Source: Apostichopus japonicus (lineage: Eukaryota; Echinodermata; Holothuroidea; Aspidochirotida; Stichopodidae). Taken from it: a stretch of DNA of 64,000 nt. Below, piece after piece: positions 25,280 to 38,700 of the stretch (position 1 is its first letter; the number at the start of each line of letters is the position of its first letter). Made by a program: the position numbers and the translations under genes. The stretch lies in contig NC_092576.1 in the NCBI RefSeq assembly GCF_037975245.1, positions 6,304,001 to 6,368,000 on the forward strand, in the 5' to 3' direction. Under the pieces are notes generated by a model. It made no database searches and had not been told where the DNA came from. It saw nothing but the letters and a program-made list of their open reading frames with translations.

Positions 25280-25655
25280 ACACAAACAATCAAACGGCGC
25301 CATTTTGAATTCCCTTGCCCTGGATACATGCAAGGGATATCTTTTTTTCCACTCTTAAGTTGTGTCGGATTCTGTTTGTCAATCGTGGTGATCGACTGAG
25401 CTTTTACTTCGCTGGTCCGTGGTAAGTATCTAGGGACAGTAAGGGGACCAAGGGGAAGGAAGGGAACAGATGAGGAAGAAAAACCGTGAGTACACTTTGT
25501 CTATACTAAATGTTCCGGATGGTCTTACTAACACTGCAAGATGTCGCACTCAAACAATTTTATTGACGTACATTGAGACCCCATTTGAAACCGATTTGAA
25601 TCATTTATTCAACAGATACGAGAGAAAGCTTAATGAATTACAAATCCAAAGGTAA
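25280..25655 (+). CDS. Possible first exon(s) of an unrecognised gene
   Basis: Weak gene-start signs: a YY1-like GGCGCCATTTTG at about 25296-25307, a candidate 5' UTR exon ending at a consensus donor GTAAGTATC near 25422, then an acceptor-like GGGAACAG before ATG at 25470. From there an open frame of 61 codons runs to TAA, with a possible donor AAAG|GTAATT near its end. The predicted peptide is basic at the N-terminus (MRKKNRE) and amphipathic later (YERKLNELQIQ). No family is recognised. The island lies between satellite remnants and the main array. Could be chance. Confidence 0.25.
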
Positions 25656-26451
25656 TTATAAATAATTATTGTAATTCCAAGTAACTACGTATGGGCATTA
25701 TTTTATCGATTAAAAAAAAGCTGTGCTTAAAGCTCGAACTTACTTTTAAATATTGTTTACATTTTTTTCAACTAATTACAAATGTGGAATTAAACAAATT
25801 TAATCATTGCAAAACGTGCTTAATTTACTGACTTCTATTCCCATTACAAATCCCCATAACTTATCTTGCGGATAAGTGGATCAACTGTAACCAGCGATTG
25901 TAAGACATCTGACATTTTGTTCTCCTTTAAGAGAGAACAACTATTAACGGATGCATCTATACTTTGATTTCAATCTCTGTACGTTCTTCAAGTTCGAAGA
26001 CCACGAAAGTATTCATCATTTCCTTTGCCTCGTAGCTCACTTGGCGAAAAGAATAAATTGCTGTACACACTTTTCATTTTTTTTTTTTTACTGTAAAGAA
26101 TTTGTTTGGGAGGAACATTGTTATGTAGCTGAGGGCGCTACTATGACATATCACTTACATTTTAAGTTCAGTATAAATTTTGTTTTTAAATATCTATTTC
26201 ATTAAAAGACCAATAGTTTTCAGCGAAACGGTACATAATGTTGCTTTCATGGAAGTATGTCGCTTGAGTACAGGCGTTTTACCCAATTATCCACACGGTG
26301 TGCCTCGCTAGGAAATATCTCAAAGAAATGTTCTAGACATTAGCTCGTTTGGTCTTACTTTTCCAACCACAAACATTACCTTGGCATTCCACCACACCTT
26401 ATATTCGCTTCCCGAAAAATTAGATGTAACTTATGCACTTGTGCAAAATAA

Positions 26452-26685
26452 TTGCGAACGGAAGATCACGAAAGGGGTAATACAACAAGTGTATTTATAT
26501 GTACAAACGCACTACCGAACGGCATTTCAATACCTGCCGATATCGATTCCATTCTCGATGCGGTATTCACGGTATCGCCAAAGAGAGGCCATACGAAGTC
26601 ATTCTGGAACCGGTTACATCAGCTACAACCGATCCTGAAAATAAATCCGTGTCAAGGTCAACTTGATATGTGCACTTTACGGTGA
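26452..26685 (+). CDS. Possible terminal exon of an unrecognised gene
   Basis: An open frame that reads like protein after about 26470 (IPADIDSILDAVFTVSPKRG, then SFWNRLHQL) and ends at TGA. There is no convincing acceptor or start codon, and no family is recognised. It could belong with the candidate exon at 25470 or be a relic. The overlapping open frame from 26381 is less protein-like. Confidence 0.22.
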   Translation: MRTEDHERGNTTSVFICTNALPNGISIPADIDSILDAVFTVSPKRGHTKSFWNRLHQLQPILKINPCQGQLDMCTLR

Positions 26686-26784
26686 TGTCAGTATACAGTG
26701 ATCTATTTATCACAACATTGTTTTATTCTTGTCACTAGTTGTTTGTATTTATGTAAAAAAATGTAGGCTTATTTAATGCTCTAT

Positions 26785-28650
26785 TGTTGTAGTATATATA
26801 TTTATAGATACAACTGTTTTGATAGTGTTGGAGGCCACATATATTCATAGATACATCTATCATGTTAGTGATGCAGGCTGTTATTGTTGTAGGCCACAGA
26901 TATTCATAAATACAGCTGTTATGTTAATGTTGTAGGCCACACATTCATAGATCTATTATATTAGTGTTGAATGTCACATATATATTCATAGATATATCTA
27001 ATATGTTAGAGTTGCATGCCACATATATTCATTGATACAGCTTTTATGTTAATTTTCTCGGCCACATATATTTATAGATACATCTATTATGTTAGTGATG
27101 CAGGCCACAGATATTCATAGATACAACTGTTATGTTAATGTTGTAGGCCACAGATATTCATAGATAGGGGCCTACATATATCGTATGTTAGTATCGTAGG
27201 CCACATAAATTCATAGATACATCTACTTTATTAGTGTTGTAGGTCACATATATTCATAGGTATATCTAGTATGTTAGGGTTGTAGGCTACATATATTCAT
27301 AGATACAGCTGTTATATTAGTGTTGTAGGCCACAGATATTCATAGATACAGCTGTTTTGTTAGTGTTTTAGGCCACATATATTCATAGATACAGCTGTTA
27401 TGGTAATGTTGTAGGCCACAGATATTCATAGATACATCTATTATGTTAGTGATGCAGACCACATATATTCATAGATACAGCTGTTATGGTAATGTTGTAG
27501 GCCACAGATATTCATAGATACATCTATTATATTAGTGTTGTAGGCCACATATATTCATAGATACAGCTGTTATGGTAATGTTGTAGGCCACATATATGCA
27601 TAGATGCCGCGTATCTGTTAGTGATGTAGGCCACAGCAATTCATTGATACAGCTGTTATGTTAGTGTTGTAGGCCACAGATATTCATAGATACAGCTGTT
27701 TTGTTAGTGTTGTAGGCCACATATATTCATAGATACATCTATTATGTTAGTGATGCAGGCCACATATATTCATAGATACAGCTGTTATGGTAATGTTGTA
27801 GGCCACAGATATTCATAGATACAGCTGTTATGGTAATGTTGTAGGCCACATATATTCATAGATAGGGGCCTACATATATCGTATGTTAGTATCGAAGGCC
27901 ACATAAATTCATAGATACATCTACTTTATTAGTGTTGTAGGTCACATATGTTCATAGATATATATAGTATGTTAGGGTTGTGGGCTGCATATATTCATAG
28001 ATACAGCTGTTATATTAGTGTTGTAGGCCACATATATTAATAGATACAGCTGTTTTGTTAGTGTTGTAGGCCACATATATTCATAGATACATATATTATG
28101 TTAGTGATGCAGGCCACATATATTCATAGATACAGCTGTTATGGTAATGTTGTAGGCCACAGATATTCAGAGATACATCTATTATATTAGTGTTGTAGGC
28201 CACAGATATTCATTGATACAGCTGTTATGTTATAGTTATGTAGGCCACAGATATTCATAGATACCTCTATTTTTTTAGTGATGCAGGCCACATATATTCA
28301 TAGATACAGCTGTTTTGTTAGTGTTGTAGGCCACATAGATACATCTATTATGTTAGTGATGCAGGCCACATATATTCATAGATACAGCTGTTATGGTAAT
28401 GTTGTAGGCCACAGATATTCATAGATACATCTATTATATTAGTGTTGTAGGCCACATATATTCATAGATACAGCTGTTATGGTAATGTTGTAGGCCACAT
28501 ATATGCATAGATGCCGCGTATCTGTTAGTGATGTAGGCCACAGCAATTCATTGATACAGCTGTTACGTTAGTGTTGTAGGCCACAGATATTCATAGATAC
28601 AGCTGGTATGTTAGTGGTGTAGGCCTCATATTCATAGATACATTTACAAT
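26785..28650 (+). repeat. 43-bp satellite, domain 1
   Basis: Tandem monomers of the form GGCCACAGATATTCATAGAT followed by ACAGCTGTTATGTTAGTGTTGTA (43 bp together). Local higher-order copies are seen: a TAGATAGGGGCCTACATATA variant at 27161 and 27859 (698 bp apart) and a TAGATGCCGCGTATCTG variant at 27601 and 28508 (907 bp apart). Monomers at the left edge are most degenerate. Non-coding. Confidence 0.95.
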
Positions 28651-28860
28651 GTAGGTCTTGTAAGCCAGTGGTATCCATAGATACAAATGTATAAGTGAAT
28701 TAAGCAAATAAGCAATTATGTTCATAAGTTAGATAAGTAATAGTTGTAAGCAAAATATCTCAATAAATTAATATATTCGTTAGATCTCTAAGCCACATAT
28801 ATTCATAGTTTAATCATATTCGTTAAATTTTTAAGCCACATATATTAATATTTTAATATA
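28651..28860 (+). repeat. Transition zone between satellite domains
   Basis: Degenerate monomers with the GCCACATATATTCATAG core but changed second halves (TAATCATATTCGTTAAATTT and similar), intermediate between domains 1 and 2. Confidence 0.75.
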
Positions 28861-30379
28861 AGTCACAGATATTCATAGATAAACCCCCTGTGTAAGTATT
28901 CAAAGCCACAGATATTCATAGATTAACCCCCTGTGTAAGTATTCTAAGCCACAGATATTCATAGAATAACCCCCTGTGTAAGTATTCTAAGCCACAGATA
29001 TTCATAGATTAACCCATGTGTAAGTATTCTAAGCCACAGATATTCATAGTTTAATCCTATTGATAAGTATTATAAGCCACAGATATTCATAGATTAACCC
29101 CCTGTGTGAGTATTCTAAGCCACATATATTCATAGATTAACCCCCTGTGTAAGTATTCTAAGCCACAGATATTCATAGATTAACCCCTTTGTAAGTATAA
29201 TAAGCCACAGATATTCATAGTTTAATCCTATTCGCAAGTATTCTAAGCCGAAGGTGTTCATAGTTTAATCCTATTCGCAAGTATTCTAAGCCGAAGATGT
29301 TCATAGTTTAATCCTATTCGTAACTATTCTAAGCCACAGATATTCATAGATTAACCCCCTGTGTAAGTATTCTAAGCCACAGATATTCATAGATTAACCC
29401 CTTTGTAAGTATAATAAGCCACAGATATTCATAGTTTAATCCTATTCGCAAGTATTCTAAGCCGAAGGTGTTCATAGTTTAATCCTATTCGCAAGTATTC
29501 TAAGCCGAAGATGTTCATAGTTTAATCCTATTCGTAAATATTCTAAGCCACAGATATCCATAGCTTAATCTCATTTGTATGTATTCTAAGACACAGATAT
29601 TCATAGATTAACCCCCTGTGTAAGTATTCTAAGCCACAGATATTCATAGATAAACCCCCTGTGTAAGTATTCAAAGCCACAGATATTCATAGATTAACCC
29701 CCTGTGTAAGTATTCTAAGCCACAGATATTCATAGATTAACCCCCTTTGTAAGTATAATAAGCCACAGATATTCATAGTTCAATCCTATTCGCAAGTATT
29801 CTAAGCCGAAGATGTTCATAGTTTAATCCTATTCGTAAATATTCTAAGCCACATATATCCATAGCTTAATCTCATTTGTATGTATTCTAAGCCACAGATA
29901 TTCATAGATTAACCCCCTGTGTATGTATTCTAAGCCACAGATATTCATAGATTAACCCCCTGTGTAAGTATTCTAAGCCACAGATATTCATAGATTAACC
30001 CCCTGTGTAAGAATTCTAAGCCACAGATATTCATAGATTACCCACTGTGTAAGTAATCTAAGCCACAGATATTCATAGATAAACCCCTTTGTAAGTATAA
30101 TAAGCCACAGATATTCATAGTTTAATCCTATTCGCAAGTATTCTAAGCCGAAGGTGTTCATAGTTTAATCCTATTCGCAAGTATTCTAAGCCGAAGATGT
30201 TCATAGTTTAATCCTATTCGTAAATATTCTAAGCCACAGATATCCATAGCTTAATCTCATTTGTATGTATTCTAAGACACAGATATTCATAGATTAACCC
30301 CCTGTGTAAGTATTCTAAGCCACAGATATTCATAGATAAACCCCCTGTGTAAGTATTCAAAGCCACAGATATTCATAGA

Positions 30380-33170
30380 TTAACCCCCTGTGTAAGTATT
30401 CTAAGCCACAGATATTCATAGAATAACCCCCTGTGTAAGTATTCTAAGCCACAGATATTCATAGATTAACCCATGTGTAAGTATTCTAAGCCACAGATAT
30501 TCATAGTTTAATCCTATTGATAAGTATTATAAGCCACAGATATTCATAGATTAACCCCCTGTGTGAGTATTCTAAGCCACATATATTCATAGATTAACCC
30601 CCTGTGTAAGTATTCTAAGCCACAGATATTCATAGATTAACCCCTTTGTAAGTATAATAAGCCACAGATATTCATAGTTTAATCCTATTCGCAAGTATTC
30701 TAAGCCGAAGGTGTTCATAGTTTAATCCTATTCGCAAGTATTCTAAGCCGAAGATGTTCATAGTTTAATCCTATTCGTAAATATTCTAAGCCACATATAT
30801 TCATAGATTAACCCCCTGTGTAAGTATTCAAAGCCACAGATATTCATAGATTAACCCCCTGTGTAAGTATTCTAAGCCACAGATATTCATAGAATAACCC
30901 CCTGTGTAAGTATTCTAAGCCACAGATATTCATAGATTAACCCATGTGTAAGTATTCTAAGCCACAGATATTCATAGTTTAATCCTATTGATAAGTATTA
31001 TAAGCCACAGATATTCATAGATTAACCCCCTGTGTGAGTATTCTAAGCCACATATATTCATAGATTAACCCCCTGTGTAAGTATTCTAAGCCACAGATAT
31101 TCATAGATTAACCCCTTTGTAAGTAAAATAAGCCACAGATATTCATAGTTTAATCCTATTCGCAAGTATTCTAAGCCGAAGGTGTTCATAGTTTAATCCT
31201 ATTCGCAAGTATTCTAAGCCGAAGATGTTCATAGTTTAATCCTATTCGTAACTATTCTAAGCCACAGATATTCATAGATTAACCCCCTGTGTAAGTATTC
31301 TAAGCCACAGATATTCATAGATTAACCCCTTTGTAAGTATAATAAGCCACAGATATTCATAGTTTAATCCTATTCGCAAGTATTCTAAGCCGAAGGTGTT
31401 CATAGTTTAATCCTGATCGCAAGTATTCTAAGCCGAAGATGTTCATAGTTTAATCCTATTCGTAAATATTCTAAGCCACAGATATCCATAGCTTAATCTC
31501 ATTTGTATGTATTCTAAGACACAGATATTCATAGATTAACCCCCTGTGTAAGTATTCTAAGCCACAGATATTCATAGATTAACCCCCTGTGTAAGCATTC
31601 TAAGCCACAGATATTCATAGAATAACCCCCTGTGTAAGTATTCTAAGCCACAGATATTCATAGATTAACCCATGTGTAAGTATTCTAAGCCACAGATATT
31701 CATAGTTTAATCCTATTGATAAGTATTATAAGCCACAGATATTCATAGATTAACCCCCTGTGTGAGTATTCTAAGCCACATATATTCATAGATTAACCCC
31801 CTGTGTAAGTATTCTAAGCCACAGATATTCATAGATTAACCCCTTTGTAAGTATAATAAGCCACAGATATTCATAGTTTAATCCTATTCGCAAGTATTCT
31901 AAGCCGAAGGTGTTCATAGTTTAATCCTATTCGCAAGTATTCTAAGCCGAAGATGTTCATAGTTTAATCCTATTCGTAAATATTCTAAGCCACATATATT
32001 CATAGATTAACCCCCTGTGTAAGTATTCAAAGCCACAGATATTCATAGATTAACCCCCTGTGTAAGTATTCTAAGCCACAGATATTCATAGAATAACCCC
32101 CTGTGTAAGTATTCTAAGCCACAGATATTCATAGATTAACCCATGTGTAAGTATTCTAAGCCACAGATATTCATAGTTTAATCCTATTGATAAGTATTAT
32201 AAGCCACAGATATTCATAGATTAACCCCCTGTGTGAGTATTCTAAGCCACATATATTCATAGATTAACCCCCTGTGTAAGTATTCTAAGCCACAGATATT
32301 CATAGATTAACCCCTTTGTAAGTAAAATAAGCCACAGATATTCATAGTTTAATCCTATTCGCAAGTATTCTAAGCCGAAGGTGTTCATAGTTTAATCCTA
32401 TTCGCAAGTATTCTAAGCCGAAGATGTTCATAGTTTAATCCTATTCGTAACTATTCTAAGCCACAGATATTCATAGATTAACCCCCTGTGTAAGTATTCT
32501 AAGCCACAGATATTCATAGATTAACCCCTTTGTAAGTATAATAAGCCACAGATATTCATAGTTTAATCCTATTCGCAAGTATTCTAAGCCGAAGGTGTTC
32601 ATAGTTTAATCCTGATCGCAAGTATTCTAAGCCGAAGATGTTCATAGTTTAATCCTATTCGTAAATATTCTAAGCCACAGATATCCATAGCTTAATCTCA
32701 TTTGTATGTATTCTAAGACACAGATATTCATAGATTAACCCCCTGTGTAAGTATTCTAAGCCACAGATATTCATAGATTAACCCCCTGTGTAAGCATTCT
32801 AAGCCACAGATATTCATAGAATAACCCCCTGTGTAAGTATTCTAAGCCACAGATATTCATAGATTAACCCATGTGTAAGTATTCTAAGCCACAGATATTC
32901 ATAGTTTAATCCTATTGATAAGTATTATAAGCCACAGATATTCATAGATTAACCCCCTGTGTGAGTATTCTAAGCCACATATATTCATAGATTAACCCCC
33001 TGTGTAAGTATTCTAAGCCACAGATATTCATAGATTAACCCCTTTGTAAGTATAATAAGCCACAGATATTCATAGTTTAATCCTATTCGCAAGTATTCTA
33101 AGCCGAAGGTGTTCATAGTTTAATCCTATTCGCAAGTATTCTAAGCCGAAGATGTTCATAGTTCAATCCT
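30380..33170 (+). repeat. 1199-bp higher-order repeat
   Basis: Rare variants recur at this spacing: TCCTGATCGC at 31411 and 32610, and the GAATAACCCCCTG monomer near 30421, 31620 and 32818. About 28 monomers per unit, with slightly over two units. Confidence 0.85.
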
Positions 33171-34239
33171 ATTCGTAAATATTCTAAGCCACATATATTC
33201 ATAGATTAACCCCCTGTGTAAGTATTCTAAGCCACAGATATTCATAGATTACCCCCTGTGTAAGTAATCTAAGCCACAGATATTCATAGATTAACCCCTT
33301 TGTAAGTATAATAAGCCACAGATATTCATAGTTTAATCCTATTCGCAAGTATTCTAAGCCGAAGGTGTTCATAGTTTAATCTTATTCGTAACTATTCTAA
33401 GCCACAGATATCCATAGCTTAATCTTATTTATATGTATTCTAAGCCACAGATATTCATAGATTAACCCCCTTTGTAAGTATAATAAGCCACAGATATTCA
33501 TAGTTTAATCCTATTCGTGAGTATTCTAAGCCGAAGATGTTCATAGTTTAATCCTATTCGTAAATATTCTAAGCCACAGATATCCATAGCTTAATCTCAT
33601 TTGTATGTATTCTAAGCCACAGATATTCATAGATTAACCCCCTTTGTAAGTATAATAAGCCACAGATATTCATAGTTCAATCCTATTCGCAAGTATTCTA
33701 AGCCGAAGATGTTCATAGTTTAATCCTATTCGTAAATATTCTAAGCCACATATATCCATAGCTTAATCTCATTTGTATGTATTCTAAGCCACAGATATTC
33801 ATAGATTAACCCCCTGTGTATGTATTCTAAGCCACAGATATTCATAGATTAACCCCCTGTGTAAGTATTCTAAGCCACAGATATTCATAGATTAACCCCC
33901 TGTGTAAGAATTCTAAGCCACAGATATTCATAGATTACCCACTGTGTAAGTAATCTAAGCCACAGATATTCATAGATAAACCCCTTTGTAAGTATAATAA
34001 GCCACAGATATTCATAGTTTAATCCTATTCGCAAGTATTCTAAGCCGAAGGTGTTCATAGTTTAATCATATTCGTAACTATTCTAAGCCACAGATATCCA
34101 TAGCTCAATCTTATTCGTATGTATTCTAAGCCACAGATATTCATAGATTAACCCCCTTTGTAAGTATAATAAGCCACAGATATTCATAGTTTAATCCTAT
34201 TCGCAAGTATTCTAAGCCGAAGATGTTCATAGTTTAATC

Positions 34240-37200
34240 CTATTCGTAAATATTCTAAGCCACATATATCCATAGCTTAATCTCATTTGTATGTATTCTA
34301 AGCCACAGATATTCATAGATTAACCCCCTGTGTAAGTATTCTAAGCCACAGATATTCATAGATTAACCCCCTGTGTAAGTATTCTAAGCCACAGATATTC
34401 ATAGATTAACCCCCTGTGTAAGTATTCTAAGCCACAGATATTCATAGATTACCCCCTGTGTAAGTATAATAAGCCACAGATATTCATAGATAAACCCCTT
34501 TGTAAGTATAATAAGCCACAGATATTCATAGATTAATCCTATTCGCAAGTATTCTAAGCCGAAGGTGTTCATAGTTTAATCCTATTCGTAACTATTCTAA
34601 GCCACAGATATCCATAGCTTAATCTTATTTGTATGTATTCTAAGCCACAGATATTCATAGATTAACCCCCTTTGTAAGTATAATAAGCCACAGATATTCA
34701 TAGTTTAATCCTATTCGCAAGTATTCTAAGCCGAAGATGTTCATAGTTTAATCCTATTCGTAAATATTCTAAGCCACAGATATCCATAGCTTAATCTCAT
34801 TTGTATGTATTCTAAGCCACAGATATTCATAGATTAACCCCCTGTGTAAGTATTCTAAGCCACAGATATTCATAGATTAACCCCCTGTGTAAGTATTCTA
34901 AGCAACAGATATTCATAGATTACTCCCTGTGTAAGTAATCTAAGCCACAGATATTCATAGATAAACCCCTTTGTAAGTATAATAAGCCACAGATATTCAT
35001 AGTTTAATCCTATTCGCAAGTATTCTAAGCCGAAGGTGTTCATAGTTTAATCCTATTCGTAACTATTCTAAGCCACAGATATCCATAGCTTAATCTTATT
35101 TGTATGTATTCTAAGCCACAGATATTCATAGATTAACCCCCTTTGTAAGTATAATAAGCCACAGATATTCATAGTTTAATCCTATTCGCAAGTATTCTAA
35201 GCCGAAGATGTTCATAGTTTAATCCTATTCGTAAATATTCTAAGCCACATATATCCATAGCTTAATCTCATTTGTATGTATTCTAAGCCACAGATATTCA
35301 TAGATTAACCCCCTGTGTATGTATTCTAAGCCACAGATATTCATAGATTAACCCCCTGTGTAAGTATTCTAAGCCACAGATATTCATAGATTAACCCCCT
35401 GTGTAAGAATTCTAAGCCACAGATATTCATAGATTACCCCCTGTGTAAGTAATCTAAGCCACAGATATTCATAGATAAACCCCTTTGTAAGTATAATAAG
35501 CCACAGATATTCATAGTTTAATCCTATTCGCAAGTATTCTAAGCCGAAGGTGTTCATAGTTTAATCCTATTCATAACTATTCTAAGCCACAGATATCCAT
35601 AGCTTAATCTTATTTGTATGTATTCTAAGCCACAGATATTCATAGATTAACCCCCTTTGTAAGTATAATAAGCCACAGATATTCATAGTTTAATCCTATT
35701 CGCAAGTGTTCTAAGCCGCAGATGTTCATAGTTTAATCCTATTCGTAAATTTTCTAAGCCACAGATATCCATAGCTTAATCTCATTTGTATATATTCTAA
35801 GCCACAGATATTCATAGATTAACCCCCTGTGTAAGTATTCTAAGCCACAGATATTCATGGATTAACCCCCTGTGTAAGTATTCTAAGCCACAGATATTCA
35901 TAGATTAGCCCCTGTGTAAGTATTCTAAGCAACAGATATTCATAGATTACCCCCTGTGTAAGTATTCTAAGCCACAGATATTCATAGATAAACCCCTTTG
36001 TAAGTATAATAAGCCACAGATATTCATAGTTTAATCCTATTCGCAAGTATTCTAAGCCGAAGGTGTTCATAGTTTAATCCTATTCGTAAATATTCTAAGC
36101 CACAGATATCCATAGCTTAATCTTATTTATATGTATTCTAAGCCACAGATATTCATAGATTAACCCCCTGTGTAAGTATTCTAAGCCACAGATATTCATA
36201 GATTAACCCCTTTGTAAGTATTCTAAGCCACAGATATTCATAGATTAACCCCCTGTGTAAGTATTCTAAGCCACAGATATTCATAGATTAACCCCCTGTG
36301 TAAGTATTCAAAGCCACAGATATTCATAGATTAACCCATGTGTAAGTATTCTGAGCCACAGATATTCATAGTTTAATCCTATTGATAAGTATTCTAAGCC
36401 ACAGATATTCATAGATTAACCCCCTGTGTAAGTATTCTAAGCCACAGATATTCATAGATTAACCCCTTTGTAAGTATAATAAGCCACAGATATTCATAGT
36501 TTAATCCTATTGATAAGTATTCTAAGCCACAGATATTCATAGATTACCCCCTGTGTAAGTAATTTAAGCCACAGATATTCATAGATAAACCCCTTTGTAA
36601 GTATAATAAGCCACAGATATTCATAGATTAATCCTATTTGCAAGTATTCTAAGCCGAAGGTGTTCATAGTTTAATCCTATTCGTAAATATTCTAAGCCAC
36701 ATATATCCATAGCTTAATCTCATTTGTATGTATTCTAAGCCACAGATATTCATAGATTAACCCCCTGTGTAAGTATTCTAAGCCACAGATATTCATAGAT
36801 TAACCCCCTGTGTAAGTATTCTAAGCCACAGATATTCATAGATTAACCCCCTGTGTAAGTATTCTAAGCCACAGATATTCATAGATTACCCCCTGTGTAA
36901 GTATAATAAGCCACAGATATTCATAGATAAACCCCTTTGTAAGTATAATAAGCCACAGATATTCATAGATTAATCCTATTCGCAAGTATTCTAAGCCGAA
37001 GGTGTTCATAGTTTAATCCTATTCGTAAATATTCTAAGCCACAGATATCCATAGCTTAATCTTATTTGTATGTATTCTAAGCCACAGATATTCAAAGATT
37101 AACCCCCTTTGTAAGTATAATAAGCCACAGATATTCATAGTTTAATCCTATTCGCAAGTATTCTAAGCCGAAGATGTTCATAGTTTAATCCTATTCGTAA

Positions 37201-38700
37201 ATATTCTAAGCCACAGATATCCATAGCTTAATCTCATTTGTATGTATTCTAAGCCACAGATATTCATAGATTAACCCCCTGTGTAAGTATTCTAAGCCAC
37301 AGATATTCATAGATTAACCCCCTGTGTAAGTATTCTAAGCAACAGATATTCATAGATTACTCCCTGTGTAAGTAATCTAAGCCACAGATATTCATAGATA
37401 AACCCCTTTGTAAGTATAATAAGCCACAGATATTCATAGTTTAATCCTATTCGCAAGTATTCTAAGCCGAAGGTGTTCATAGTTTAATCCTATTCGTAAC
37501 TATTCTAAGCCACAGATATCCATAGCTTAATCTTATTTGTATGTATTCTAAGCCACAGATATTCATAGATTAACCCCCTTTGTAAGTATAATAAGCCACA
37601 GATATTCATAGTTTAATCCTATTCGCAAGTATTCTAAGCCGAAGATGTTCATAGTTTAATCCTATTCGTAAATATTCTAAGCCACATATATCCATAGCTT
37701 AATCTCATTTGTATGTATTCTAAGCCACAGATATTCATAGATTAACCCCCTGTGTATGTATTCTAAGCCACAGATATTCATAGATTAACCCCCTGTGTAA
37801 GTATTCTAAGCCACAGATATTCATAGATTAACCCCCTGTGTAAGAATTCTAAGCCACAGATATTCATAGATTACCCCCTGTGTAAGTAATCTAAGCCACA
37901 GATATTCATAGATAAACCCTTTGTAAGTATAATAAGCCACAGATATTCATAGTTTAATCCTATTCGCAAGTATTCTAAGCCGAAGGTGTTCATAGTTTAA
38001 TCCTATTCATAACTATTCTAAGCCACAGATATCCATAGCTTAATCTTATTTGTATGTATTCTAAGCCACAGATATTCATAGATTAACCCCCTTTGTAAGT
38101 ATAATAAGCCACAGATATTCATAGTTTAATCCTATTCGCAAGTGTTCTAAGCCGCAGATATTCATAGTTTAATCCTATTCGTAAATTTTCTAAGCCACAG
38201 ATATCCATAGCTTAATCTCATTTGTATATATTCTAAGCCACAGATATTCATAGATTAACCCCCTGTGTAAGTATTCTAAGCCACAGATATTCATGGATTA
38301 ACCCCCTGTGTAAGTATTCTAAGCCACAGATATTCATAGATTAGCCCCTGTGTAAGTATTCTAAGCAACAGATATTCATAGATTACCCCCTGTGTAAGTA
38401 TTCTAAGCCACAGATATTCATAGATAAACCCCTTTGTAAGTATAATAAGCCACAGATATTCATAGTTTAATCCTATTCGCAAGTATTCTAAGCCGAAGGT
38501 GTTCATAGTTTAATCCTATTCGTAACTATTCTAAGCCACAGATATCCATAGCTTAATCTTATTTATATGTATTCTAAGCCACAGATATTCATAGATTAAC
38601 CCCCTTTGTAAGTATAATAAGCCACAGATATTCATAGTTTAATCCTATTCGCAAGTATTCTAAGCCGAAGATGTTCATAGTTTAATCCTATTCGTAAATA
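34240..38700 (+). repeat. ~2436-bp higher-order repeat
   Basis: AGCAACAGATATTC at 34901 and 37338, GATTACCCCCTGTGTAAGTA at 34447 and 36884, and a CATGGATTAACC variant all recur 2436-2437 bases apart. Nearly two complete units of about 57 monomers. Confidence 0.85.
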
